Below are positions 31,349-38,944 of a DNA stretch of 43,358 nt, piece after piece. Where the stretch lies: positions 1 through 43,358 of IMG/VR virus record IMGVR_UViG_3300029267_003234. One strand, written 5' to 3'. Source of the stretch: a virus. Within the stretch, counting starts at the first letter, position 1, and every line of letters starts with the position of its first letter. The translations under genes and the position numbers were made by a program. The notes below the pieces were generated by a model that made no database searches, was not told the origin of the DNA, and was given only the letters and a program-made list of their open reading frames with translations.

Positions 31349-32026
31349 TTACCTGATCGTTGGTGAAACGAATGTCTTAGCTGTAACCACACCTGTTTGA
31401 CCCCTGCGTGGTTCAAAGCTAAAAGTGTCCCCTATACGAACCTTATATCCTCTATCAATCCCACCCTCGGCCATCGGGGATACGGTATCTTGAGGGGTGG
31501 GTTTAGGGAGGGGTTCTAAAGAATCTTCTAAGCCAAGGACAAGAGCCTCAGTTTTTGATCCATTAAAGACAACATCATAATCAAGATCAATTAAAGTTGC
31601 CTGAACTGTAGCCATATCATACAAAGAATGTGATTGTAAATCTTCGACAGATAAATCATCAACCAATCCTTTATAACGAAATTTTGATGGGTACCACTTG
31701 ATTAAAAGTCGGGCTAAAACTTTTACCTGTTCTTTATTTTCTGTATTAAATGGATTTCGAGCCTTTACCACAAATGGATATACATGCTTCAAATCTTCAT
31801 CTTTTGCATAATTTTGAGCATATATAACATCTTTCGCTAACCATAAACCACCGCCATAAACAGGTGACCCCTCTTCTAAATCAAGCTTACCATATCTTGA
31901 ACCATGAAAAAAAACATCTTGCGGGGGGCTTTCGTGTTGATACTTTTTAACAAGGTCCAACCTTTCAATCCCACCCTCGGCCATCGGGGATACGGTGGGT
32001 ATGCGGCCTTCCCCCTTCTCGGTCAT
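31349..32026 (-). CDS. ADP-ribosyltransferase-like (ART-PolyVal type) protein
   Basis: 225 residues. VFFHGSRYGKLDLEEGSPVY, GGGLWLAKDVIYAQNYAKDE, then HVYPFVVKARNPFNTENKEQ matches the ART fold of polyvalent phage proteins: 'FhGs......F........GGlWfs.....A..Ya....vyp..l...nP'. The HGS and the L-W-x-(A/S) positions are those that bind NAD. The flanks repeat the peptide TVSPMAEGGI at residues of about 10 and 193, encoded by an exact 32-bp DNA repeat. It overlaps the MerR-like gene upstream by 4 bp. It probably modifies a host protein or RNA on entry; targets unknown. Confidence 0.55.
   Translation of the reverse strand: MTEKGEGRIPTVSPMAEGGIERLDLVKKYQHESPPQDVFFHGSRYGKLDLEEGSPVYGGGLWLAKDVIYAQNYAKDEDLKHVYPFVVKARNPFNTENKEQVKVLARLLIKWYPSKFRYKGLVDDLSVEDLQSHSLYDMATVQATLIDLDYDVVFNGSKTEALVLGLEDSLEPLPKPTPQDTVSPMAEGGIDRGYKVRIGDTFSFEPRRGQTGVVTAKTFVSPTIR
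31455..31996. repeat. 32-bp direct repeat flanking the ART domain
   Basis: 31455-31486 and 31965-31996 are identical over 32 bp, 510 bp apart and in frame. Both encode (T)VSPMAEGGI. The repeat neatly brackets the ART domain, as if a cassette had been inserted into, or could be excised from, a larger protein. Confidence 0.8.
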
Positions 32027-32463
32027 GCCTTTGTCTCCGTTATGTATTCCACTCCGTTGTCAATGATGTTGCGTATCTTCTGTAAATCAATAATATGGTA
32101 GTGAATCCACCGTCCACAATTTTCCATCAAAAACTTTTGAATCCCGATCATTCCTATTATTTCCAATGCAACCGGCTCTTGCTTTTTTTCCCCAGTTACG
32201 AAAACAACGAAGGCTTCTTTTTGTGTAACGCTGGAAATTGACAATTTTTCTGTCAGCTTTTTAGCGGCTTCACGGTTCATCCCGAAGTCGATGAGTTTTT
32301 TATATAGCGCGGCGAAATAAAGGTCATCCTCCGAAAATTTAAGCCGCGTCCCTGATCCCCTTGGAGGATGATAGGACCGAATGTACCCTCGAACAAACCA
32401 CTCACGCAGCCTTCCGGTAGTTATGCCCAAAACATGGGCTGCATCTATGGATGTAAAAAGCAT
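32023..32463 (-). CDS. MerR-like helix-turn-helix regulator
   Basis: 146 residues. The start MLFTSIDAAHVLGITTGRLR followed by EWFVRGYIRSYHPPRGSGTR and LKFSEDDLYFAALYKKLIDF is the MerR/HTH_17 winged pattern (A...LGIT...LR.W...G.I.......G..R.Y...D). AAAGGAG is upstream of the ATG. It is coupled to the ART gene by a 4-bp overlap and is divergent from the large RNA locus. It likely controls its own promoter. Confidence 0.7.
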   Translation of the reverse strand: MLFTSIDAAHVLGITTGRLREWFVRGYIRSYHPPRGSGTRLKFSEDDLYFAALYKKLIDFGMNREAAKKLTEKLSISSVTQKEAFVVFVTGEKKQEPVALEIIGMIGIQKFLMENCGRWIHYHIIDLQKIRNIIDNGVEYITETKA

Positions 32464-32503
32464 TATACCGCTCCTTTGAAATAAATAAGCACAACGCTTG
32501 TTT

Positions 32504-32531
32504 ATGATAACACTGTCAATAAGATTGTCAA
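32504..32531 (-). promoter_or_regulatory. promoter of MerR-like/ART operon
   Basis: On the minus strand -35 TTGACA (32531-32526), 16-bp spacer, -10 TATCAT (32509-32504). A second TTGACA lies 14 bp downstream. An ACAACGCTTGT partial palindrome (about 32491-32501) near the start site could be an operator. Confidence 0.6.
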
Positions 32532-32677
32532 CTAATAAATCAAAAAATTAAACCCTTTTTTTTCTCTGTCGCAAGCCTCGATCTTGTTTCAAATCTATTT
32601 CCGCTTCTAATAATCCCCCACCAACCGCCTCCGGGGTTTTTTGTTGTAAGAAAAATTCACGTCATGACATTTTTTCC

Positions 32678-32706
32678 TTGACATAAGTTCACGTTTTGTG
32701 TATCCT
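32678..32706 (+). promoter_or_regulatory. strong promoter of the structured RNA/tRNA locus
   Basis: Perfect -35 TTGACA (32678-32683), 17-bp spacer, -10 TATCCT (32701-32706). The 7-bp sequence TTCACGT occurs at 32656-32662 and 32688-32694, 32 bp apart, possibly a binding site. Expected start near 32713, eight bases before the first RNA stem. Confidence 0.7.
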
Positions 32707-32720
32707 TTCACTCAACATCA

Positions 32721-32809
32721 CAATCACATCAACCCCCGGTAACGGGCAAGGCAACTAAACCGGAGCATCCGGTTGAAATAAGGGGTGTGAGTCCCCTTAG
32801 ATGTGATTG
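32721..32809 (+). ncRNA. four-way junction RNA domain
   Basis: P1 is CAATCACATC (32721-32730)/GATGTGATTG (32800-32809). Inside are CCCG-GTAA-CGGG with a GNRA loop (32735-32746), AACCGG-AGCAT-CCGGTT (32758-32774), and TAAGGGG-TGTGAGT-CCCCTTA (32779-32799). An alternative 7-bp pair CGGGCAA (32743-32749)/TTGCCCG (32807-32813) would break P1 and the first hairpin, so a two-state switch is possible. Confidence 0.65.
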
Positions 32810-32892
32810 CCCGCAAGTCCGAAGGCCGCAAAGATCTTCGCGAACCAATTCGGGGGACAAGCAGCCGGAGACAACGTGGGGGAAAAACTTGA

Positions 32893-32967
32893 CGCGGGTT
32901 GGCCAAGTAGTAAGGCGCCGGGTTCATACCTCGGAGATCAGGGGTGCAAATCCTCTACCCGCTACCA
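32893..32967 (+). tRNA. tRNA with anticodon CAT (Met/initiator-like or Ile2), CCA encoded
   Basis: A full cloverleaf can be drawn. The acceptor is CGCGGGT/ACCCGCT with a C-T mismatch at 1:72. The D arm is GCC...GGC. The anticodon arm is CCGGG-TTCATAC-CTCGG with CAT at 32925-32927. The T arm is AGGGG-TGCAAAT-CCTCT, the discriminator is A, and CCA is encoded. An unpaired 1:72 and G29-G30-G31 in the anticodon stem are initiator features. The D loop lacks GG and T-loop position 55 is G, so the fold or modification is unusual. Confidence 0.75.
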
Positions 32968-33318
32968 AAAAAAAGAAACCCATCAGCTTAACCTCCTTAA
33001 CTTGGCGTAAACCTCCATAACCACCCGCAATCGTGCGGGAACGGGGCATTGTGCTCCGAAGGAAGATAACCGTCAACCTCAGCGATGGCAGGGTCCCGGG
33101 GCGGTCCCGGGTGGCAGTGGACACGCTGCAAAACAAAACGAGGTGGCCAACCCTGCCATCATTAATTCTTTACCAGTTGAGTTGTGCGCTTTCTCTCCTA
33201 AGCCCTCTGACTCTCCGTGTGAGGGCAGCCGCAGCACCGGCCGGAGACTCCGCTGCCCAATAAAACAGGGAGAGGGCTTAGACGAGAGAGCGCACAACAA
33301 ACGCCGAAGGGATGATGT

Positions 33319-33426
33319 ATGGAAACTAAACTCTTAATCAGCTTTATTAAATGGTTCGCTTGGACAGTCCTTGCAGTTGCCTTTGGTTACTGGTGGGCCT
33401 GGGAAGCTCTCGGGGGGAAGATATGA
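33319..33426 (+). CDS. 35-residue single-span membrane peptide
   Basis: METKLLISFIKWFAWTVLAV continues AFGYWWAWEALGGKI: one hydrophobic, Trp-rich helix. GAAGGGA lies upstream of the ATG. Its TGA overlaps the start of the next gene (ATGA). First protein gene after the RNA locus, thus probably early. Function unknown. Confidence 0.55.
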   Translation: METKLLISFIKWFAWTVLAVAFGYWWAWEALGGKI

Positions 33427-33593
33427 AGATCACCTTTAAAGTTAAATGGTGGAGCTGGAAAAGCGGCCAGGAACAGATCGCAATAGCCCTGCCCAAAACC
33501 CAAAACGGATACATATCGAAAAGGGCCTGGAGGCGGTTTGAGGCTGCAATTAAGGACCTAAACGGTAAAAAAGTGAGGGTGGAGGTCTTATGA
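33423..33593 (+). CDS. hypothetical 56-residue basic protein
   Basis: Starts MKITFKVKWWSWKSGQEQIA at the ATG that overlaps the previous stop, and ends NGKKVRVEVL. It is basic and strand-helix like. Coupled translation supports a real gene. Not recognised. Confidence 0.55.
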   Translation: MKITFKVKWWSWKSGQEQIAIALPKTQNGYISKRAWRRFEAAIKDLNGKKVRVEVL

Positions 33594-33631
33594 AATGAAA
33601 AACAACTATCGTTCTTGGAGGAGGTAGAATA

Positions 33632-34798
33632 ATGCAGCAAACAGCGCAAAATCTACACGAGACACTCGAGGATTTCCTGGCAGACGGAGCCCACCTGCTA
33701 CTGCCGAGCACCTATGTTAGTGAGCTGCCGCTCTATCACAAGATAGTCGTGGACAGGGTATTCCTTAACCCGGACCCGAAGGAGGGCGATGTGTATATGC
33801 AAGTAAGAGGGGGGGGCAACAATGGCCCCTCGAAATTCGCCCCGAGCCACAGAGGCCTCATGAAGCTGGCCAATGCCGCTGGCATCATGTGGGACCCTTC
33901 CCGGTGCATGAGATTAGACGACCGGAGAGACAGGAACTACGTCGTCTACCAGGCAGTGGGCGGCATTAAAAAGATGGATGGATCCCCCGCCTTCTTAAAA
34001 GCGGAGTACGATCTTGACTTTGAGGTCGTCGAGGAAGAGATCAGGGAAAACTACGAAAAAAAGGGAAAGAAGTACGGCAAAGATCCTAAGAGATTTGGCT
34101 GGTGGCACAAGATGGACGGCCCGGCCCAGGAGGCATACTTAGAGGACTTTATCCGGCGGGATGTTCTCCATAAAAGAAAACACAAACTGAAATTAGCCGA
34201 ATCCGGGGCCATGGATCGCGTAACCCGGCACCTGCTTGGACTCAAAAGCACGTACACGGCAAAAGAGCTTGATAAGCCCTTTATCGCGGTACGGACTATT
34301 TTCCAGCCGGACTACGACAACCCGGAAACAAAAAAACAGATTGCCGCCGCATCCATCCAGGCCGTGGCTGGTGTATTCGGCCCGTCAAAGCAGGCCGCGC
34401 CCTTACGCCTCGTCGAGCCCACTATTGACGTGACCCCCCCGCCCGAATCCGAATTCCCCGAAGAGGTCCCGGAAGCCCCCGAAGAAATGGAGCCCGAGCC
34501 CGAGGACTCACCCCCCGATGGAGGCGAGGAATACCCGGACCCAGCTGTAGCTGATTTCCTCGCCCTGGATTACGAGCAGCGTTTGTCCTGCATAGGCGAT
34601 GCGGCCAAACAACGGGGCATAGAAGACCAGAAAGCCCTCTGGACGTTTTACCAGGAACAGACCGGAAAGCAGCCCCCGAAGAAAATCAAGATGATGCCCG
34701 AGAAAGACATGGTTGCCCTGTTCGAGGCGCTTATGTCTCTGCTGCCGGTCGCCCCGGCAGAGGAAGAACCGTTAGTAGAGGACGATATTCCGTTTTAA
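33632..34798 (+). CDS. putative RecT-like recombination protein with SSB-type tail
   Basis: 388 residues. SHRGLMKLANAAGIMWDPSR and later AESGAMDRVTRHLLGLKSTY, then TAKELDKPFIAVRTIF resemble phage annealing/recombination proteins ('GL..LA...G', then 'ETKA..RA.R..LG....YT..EL..PF.V'). A long acidic Pro/Glu linker (residues of about 275-310) follows, then a small helical domain. The C-terminus EEEPLVEDDIPF copies the tail of bacterial SSB, the peptide that binds repair proteins. A GGAGGTAG site precedes the ATG. It is upstream of SbcD/SbcC genes, supporting a recombination role. Confidence 0.5.
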   Translation: MQQTAQNLHETLEDFLADGAHLLLPSTYVSELPLYHKIVVDRVFLNPDPKEGDVYMQVRGGGNNGPSKFAPSHRGLMKLANAAGIMWDPSRCMRLDDRRDRNYVVYQAVGGIKKMDGSPAFLKAEYDLDFEVVEEEIRENYEKKGKKYGKDPKRFGWWHKMDGPAQEAYLEDFIRRDVLHKRKHKLKLAESGAMDRVTRHLLGLKSTYTAKELDKPFIAVRTIFQPDYDNPETKKQIAAASIQAVAGVFGPSKQAAPLRLVEPTIDVTPPPESEFPEEVPEAPEEMEPEPEDSPPDGGEEYPDPAVADFLALDYEQRLSCIGDAAKQRGIEDQKALWTFYQEQTGKQPPKKIKMMPEKDMVALFEALMSLLPVAPAEEEPLVEDDIPF

Positions 34799-34813
34799 GG
34801 AATGGGGACCAAC

Positions 34814-34846
34814 CACAACATATAGGTACCGCCTCACAACATATAG
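34814..34846. repeat. 12-bp direct repeat upstream of sbcD-like gene
   Basis: CACAACATATAG occurs at 34814-34825 and 34835-34846, 21 bp apart (two helical turns), in the 65-bp gap before the ribosome site. This spacing fits a dimeric regulator or an RNA-level control element. No terminator is seen. Confidence 0.45.
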
Positions 34847-34863
34847 TTAACAGGAGAAAACCC

Positions 34864-36087
34864 ATGCAGATACTTCATTTCGCAGATGTCCACGCAATAG
34901 ATAAGAGTATCGATGAAGTCGAAAAATGCCTAAAGGAGATCCTACGGGTTGCCCAAGCTGAAACCCCCGACCTAATCGTTATGGCCGGAGACACTTTTGA
35001 CAGCCGTATGGTCCGTCTCGACAGTCAATCTGCAAAGCTGGTCTTCGAGATATATTCCAAGCTGGCCGACATCGCCCCCATGGTCGTGATCACGGGGACC
35101 CCATCGCACGATGGAAGGGCGGTGGACGCGATGGAACACATTAGAAGCGGAAACCCTATTTATGTGGCAGATTATCCGGGTCAGGTCATTTTGACCAACA
35201 GCGGAGGATTTGCGCCAACAAGTTTTGCAGCCACACCTGAAGCAGCCGGAGAAGTAGCGGCTCTCATCAGCACGGTCCCAACCCCCACAAAACAATATTG
35301 GGAGAAATGCGGCGGAGAAACCAAATCGGCCAAAGAGACCGACGCGGAAGTGGCGCAGGCCATGAGCGCAATGTTAGCCAACTTCGGGGCTGTTGCCGAG
35401 GGTTTTGACGTTCCGCATATCCTTATAGGCCATTTTAGCGTGGGGGGGGCCTTCCTGTCTGAGACTCAACAGTTAATAGGCCAGGACATCGAGCTTTCCC
35501 GGGATCAGATAAGGCTGGCCAATGCCGACCTTGTGACCTTGGGCCATATACATTACCCCCAAGAGATTGAGCCGAACATCTATTATTCCGGATCTATCTA
35601 TACAAAGGATTTCGGAGAGGCCCATCCTCATGGGTGTTATCTTCACACCCTGGAGAACAAAACCCTGGCAGAATCACAGTTTATCCCAACCCCCACAAGG
35701 AAGCTCGTCAAGCTCAAAGCAGACATGACCAACGGGGATCACGGATCATCGATCCAGGACGTGATCGAAAAGAGCAACGGAGATATTGCAGGGGCTTTTG
35801 TACGTCTCGAAGTCAAGGTTTATCAGGACGAGGCCGACGCCATAGATAAGGAAGCAATCAAACAAGCGCTTCCCCCCGGTGCCCTGGAGCTTGAGATCAA
35901 GCTCCAGCGTGTGCCACGTGAAACTGTTCGGTCTGCAACACTCCTGGAGATGCAAACTCTCCGGGATAAGATCCGGGAGATGGCCCTCCTTAGAAAAGAA
36001 GATGTCCCGGAAAGTATCCTTGCAAAAGCGGACATGCTGGAGCACCTGGAGCACGATGAGCTTTGTAAGGCGGTGGGGCAATTATAA
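34864..36087 (+). CDS. sbcD: SbcD/Mre11-like nuclease (T4 gp47-like)
   Basis: 407 residues. Metallophosphatase motifs in order: LHFADVHAID (about 4-13), VMAGDTFDSR (about 40-49), VVITGTPSHDG (GNHD equivalent, about 75-85), HILIGHFSVGG (about 180-190), LVTLGHIHYPQ (about 220-230). These coordinate two metal ions for exonuclease and endonuclease activity. With the SbcC-like ATPase downstream it would process DNA ends and hairpins during phage recombination. GTP in place of the usual GNH(D) in motif III is a small deviation (T-P-S-H-D-G keeps the His). Confidence 0.85.
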   Translation: MQILHFADVHAIDKSIDEVEKCLKEILRVAQAETPDLIVMAGDTFDSRMVRLDSQSAKLVFEIYSKLADIAPMVVITGTPSHDGRAVDAMEHIRSGNPIYVADYPGQVILTNSGGFAPTSFAATPEAAGEVAALISTVPTPTKQYWEKCGGETKSAKETDAEVAQAMSAMLANFGAVAEGFDVPHILIGHFSVGGAFLSETQQLIGQDIELSRDQIRLANADLVTLGHIHYPQEIEPNIYYSGSIYTKDFGEAHPHGCYLHTLENKTLAESQFIPTPTRKLVKLKADMTNGDHGSSIQDVIEKSNGDIAGAFVRLEVKVYQDEADAIDKEAIKQALPPGALELEIKLQRVPRETVRSATLLEMQTLRDKIREMALLRKEDVPESILAKADMLEHLEHDELCKAVGQL

Positions 36088-36296
36088 TGCTCGGACAATT
36101 AGACCATATCTGCGCCTATTGCCGGGAATACCATTTCAAACCTGACAACCCGGACGGCCCGGGGCAAGCGTATTGCGGATATTTCAAATGCTGGTTTCCT
36201 AATCAATTAGACCCGTGGAGACCCCCTGCAGGCCTGCGGGGGAAAGGTTGTAAACACTGGATACACATGGGGGAGAAGAGAGATGAGACAGTTTGA
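36087..36296 (+). CDS. small Cys-rich zinc-binding protein
   Basis: 69 residues. CAYC (9-12) with a later YCGYFKC and GCKHW gives at least five Cys and a His, likely one or two zinc sites. The start overlaps the sbcD stop (TAATG). It lies between the two subunits of the nuclease, but no partner role is known. Confidence 0.55.
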   Translation: MLGQLDHICAYCREYHFKPDNPDGPGQAYCGYFKCWFPNQLDPWRPPAGLRGKGCKHWIHMGEKRDETV

Positions 36297-36426
36297 CGAA
36301 ATGTGGGAGGCTTTTGACTACTGCAGAGAGGTAAATCACCCCGTAACCGCATTAGTTGATGGCGAAAAATGGAAGGTGTACCCATCTGGAAGAGCAGAAC
36401 GAAGGAGGGAAAACAGTGAAAATTAA
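36283..36426 (+). CDS. hypothetical 47-residue protein
   Basis: MRQFDEMWEAFDYCREVNHP then VTALVDGEKWKVYPSGRAER. GGGAGAAGAG precedes the ATG. It overlaps the Cys-rich gene at its start and the SbcC-like gene at its end, as expected in a tightly coupled operon. Not recognised. Confidence 0.5.
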   Translation: MRQFDEMWEAFDYCREVNHPVTALVDGEKWKVYPSGRAERRRENSEN

Positions 36427-38701
36427 TAATTTAAAATTAAGAGGCTGGACCGGAATAAAAAAAGGTTTGGGCTTAGACAACCTGGAATTAGACCTTTCCG
36501 GCCTATCCGGTCTAATAGCTCTTTCCGGACAAAATGGGGCAGGAAAATCAACCATTCTTGAAAACCTTCAGCCCTACAGAACCCTGGCAAGTAGGAGTAA
36601 GGCGCTTCCCTGGCACGTTTTCACCCGGGATGCGTCAAAAGAGCTTGATTTCGACTTCCAGGGAAACAATTACAAAACCAAAGTCCTGATCGACGCAGAC
36701 TCAGGCCGCCAGGAGGGCTACATCTGGAAGAACGGGAACAGTGAAATTGACGGCAAGGTCCGCAACTATGACGCCTACATCGAAAACCTGTTTGGATCCA
36801 AAGACCTGTTTTTCAATTCCATCTTCTGTGCTCAAAATGCTTCAAAGCTTTCAGACCTGACCACCGGCAAGCTTAAGGAGCTGTTCGCGGAATTCCTTCG
36901 CCTCGACAAATATATTGCCTATGAGGCCACAACAAAACAATGTATCTCTCTGCTGTCATCACAGGGAACCGTGTACCAGTCCCAGGTTGACAATCTGCGT
37001 GATCGCCTATCGCAATATGGTGACCTGAAAGACAAGTTGGCTCAGGCCCAGGCCGACCTGGATGGAGCGAACAGGATACACGGCCAGGCCGTCCAAACGA
37101 TCGTTGAGATTGACGCCGACATCGCAAAGGTGAAAGAGGTTATCGCCGCGAATTCGGCGCAAAACGCCCGCCTGAAGGACTTCAACACGCGGATTACCAC
37201 CACAGAGCAGGCCATCCAAACCGGTTTAAAGGCGTATGAGGACAGTGTGGAGGGCATGCGAACTGAAGTGAGGAACGCAAAACAGGAAATCGTCAAATTC
37301 TCCGAAATCATCAAAGACAAAGACCGGATCGAAAAAGCTGTGATTGAAAGGAAGGAGCTGGCCGAAAGGATCGAGGCCAACAGCGAAAGTCTGACTGCGG
37401 CATACACAGAAAAAGAAGCGCTTCAGAAACAGATACAGCAAATTAAAGATAGACTTCAAAAAGAAATCGTAGAGCACCCCGACAAAAAAAAGATACCTCT
37501 ATTAAAAGAGCAGATCCGGAATCTCAAAGCACAGACCTCGGACCTGGAGAAGCGAGACCCCGAATGTGTGAGTACAATCTGCGGATTCATTAAGACAGCC
37601 CTGGACGCGGAGAAAAGCCTCCCCGAGCTGAACAACAAATTAGATAACATCCTGACCTCAGTAGCGGACACTGATGCTGAAAACATCGAAATTGAGGCAG
37701 AGTTAAACAGGGAGATGAAAGATGCGAAGGGGATGGAAACGGCCGTATCAATAGAGATATCTACAATCCAGAATGTTTTGGCGAGCATCAAAAAACAACA
37801 TATATCATTGATCGCCCTGGCCGACAAAGAAGGGGACCTCCGGGAAGCCCTCGCAAAGAAAGAAGCTGCTGCGACGCGAGAGAAGGACCTCACGGCACGG
37901 GGGCTGGCACTTAAGGCAGAGTATGACAAGAAGGTTGAAGGGCTCAGGAACGAGCTGTCAGATCTCAGGTCTGTGTACCATGACATCCTTAGCCAGATTG
38001 ATACTGATGCGGAGGACAGGCTGAAGCGAACAGAGTCAGGAAAGTTGACAGCAGAGAAGTCAAAACATGACTGGGAAGAACGAATCTCTGATTACATGGC
38101 CACGATCCGGACCATCCAGGACCAAATAGCGGAAAAGTTCACCCTGGAAAAACAACTGACAGAAATTGAGAGAAAAGGGGCTACCATCCAGGCCCAGGTG
38201 TCGGAATGGACGTATATGAGGAATGCCCTCTCAAAAGACGGTATCCGGGCACTGGAGATTGATTCCGTGGCTCCTTCTATCTCCGCTTATGCAAACCAGA
38301 TCCTTTACAACACGTTTGGACCGGCCTACTCGGTTAAGCTCAGGACGCAGGACGATGAGGGGCGGGAGGTGCTGGATATCCTGGCAATTGAAGAGAGCGG
38401 AAAGGAAACGCTGTTGGAGGATTTGAGCGGTGGGGAAAAGTGTTGGAGTTTGAAGGCCCTGCGTCTGGCAATGACGCTGATCGCGAAGCAGAAGAGCGGA
38501 AGAAGCCTGGAATCCTGTTTCGCGGACGAAGAGGATGGGGCGCTTGACGCTGAAAACGCTCAAAACTTCATCCGGCTTTATCAATCTTTTATGGAGGCCG
38601 GAGGCTTTGATTCCTGCTTCTTCATCTCCCACCGGCCCGAATGTGTAGCGATGGCAAATCGTATTCTCGAATTTGGGGAAGGTGGGATAAGCGTAAATTG
38701 A
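36416..38701 (+). CDS. sbcC: SbcC/Rad50-like ATPase (T4 gp46-like)
   Basis: 761 residues from a GTG at 36416, which has AAGGAGGG upstream; an earlier in-frame ATG would overlap two genes and lacks a site. The N-terminal lobe has Walker A LSGQNGAGKSTILENL. Long coiled coils flank a hook near the centre (Cys384 and Cys389, DPECVSTICG). The C-terminal lobe has the ABC signature EDLSGGEKCWSLKAL, Walker B SCFADEEDGALD and the His switch FFISHRPE. The hook is CxxxxC rather than the usual CxxC. Partner of the sbcD-like nuclease. Confidence 0.85.
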   Translation: MKINNLKLRGWTGIKKGLGLDNLELDLSGLSGLIALSGQNGAGKSTILENLQPYRTLASRSKALPWHVFTRDASKELDFDFQGNNYKTKVLIDADSGRQEGYIWKNGNSEIDGKVRNYDAYIENLFGSKDLFFNSIFCAQNASKLSDLTTGKLKELFAEFLRLDKYIAYEATTKQCISLLSSQGTVYQSQVDNLRDRLSQYGDLKDKLAQAQADLDGANRIHGQAVQTIVEIDADIAKVKEVIAANSAQNARLKDFNTRITTTEQAIQTGLKAYEDSVEGMRTEVRNAKQEIVKFSEIIKDKDRIEKAVIERKELAERIEANSESLTAAYTEKEALQKQIQQIKDRLQKEIVEHPDKKKIPLLKEQIRNLKAQTSDLEKRDPECVSTICGFIKTALDAEKSLPELNNKLDNILTSVADTDAENIEIEAELNREMKDAKGMETAVSIEISTIQNVLASIKKQHISLIALADKEGDLREALAKKEAAATREKDLTARGLALKAEYDKKVEGLRNELSDLRSVYHDILSQIDTDAEDRLKRTESGKLTAEKSKHDWEERISDYMATIRTIQDQIAEKFTLEKQLTEIERKGATIQAQVSEWTYMRNALSKDGIRALEIDSVAPSISAYANQILYNTFGPAYSVKLRTQDDEGREVLDILAIEESGKETLLEDLSGGEKCWSLKALRLAMTLIAKQKSGRSLESCFADEEDGALDAENAQNFIRLYQSFMEAGGFDSCFFISHRPECVAMANRILEFGEGGISVN

Positions 38702-38731
38702 GGGAGTTATGCGGATCTGTTTAATCACTGG

Positions 38732-38944
38732 TTATAAATTTTCGCAGAGTGAATCAAGAATGAATGGGTGTTCAGCCTTGAGGAACAACAAAACCGCAAG
38801 CAACCGAACGGGTGCTGCCGTGATCCGCTGTTCCCCTCGCTCCCACTTGACCCATAGGTTCCTGTGTATGCCCATGAGCCGTGCCATTTCGGACTGGTTA
38901 AGGCCCAGCGTGAGCCGGGCCTGTTTGGGGTTAAATTCGCTCAA
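38732..38944 (-). CDS. XRE-type HTH regulator
   Basis: 70 residues from a TTG at 38944 with GGGAG upstream. The frame is open further but there it overlaps the 88-residue gene. HTH: NPKQARLTLGLNQSEMARLM, then GIHRNLWVKWERGEQRIT. It is coupled to the upstream gene by a 14-bp overlap. Probable autoregulator through the ACCTATTAGGT site in the promoter. Confidence 0.65.
   Translation of the reverse strand: MSEFNPKQARLTLGLNQSEMARLMGIHRNLWVKWERGEQRITAAPVRLLAVLLFLKAEHPFILDSLCENL

Larger units (their letters stand above)
32713..33300 (+). ncRNA. large structured non-coding RNA locus (GOLLD/ROOL-like candidate)
   Basis: About 590 bp without a convincing gene but packed with long stems. The first is a four-way junction closed by a 10-bp stem (32721-32730 with 32800-32809). 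Downstream are the tRNA, a 6-bp hairpin (33024-33039), a perfect 10-bp pair GATGGCAGGG/CCCTGCCATC (33084-33093 with 33151-33160), and a 28-bp arm pair with 25 matches (33181-33208 with 33271-33298) enclosing a 7-bp stem GGGCAGC/GCTGCCC. GOLLD and ROOL RNAs are 500-800 nt, occur in phages and are often found with tRNAs; this fits size and setting but not yet sequence. Confidence 0.5.

Noticed and set aside
32779-32830. Cobalamin riboswitch
   Set aside because: GGGGTGTGAGTCCCC and a following CCCGCAA resemble the B12 box, but spacing and the rest of the core do not fit, and the downstream genes are phage genes.
33079-33300. 73-residue minus-strand frame over the 28-bp stem pair
   Set aside because: No ribosome site, covers both arms of a large inverted repeat, and composition (Pro/Cys/Ser) suggests antisense of a structured RNA.
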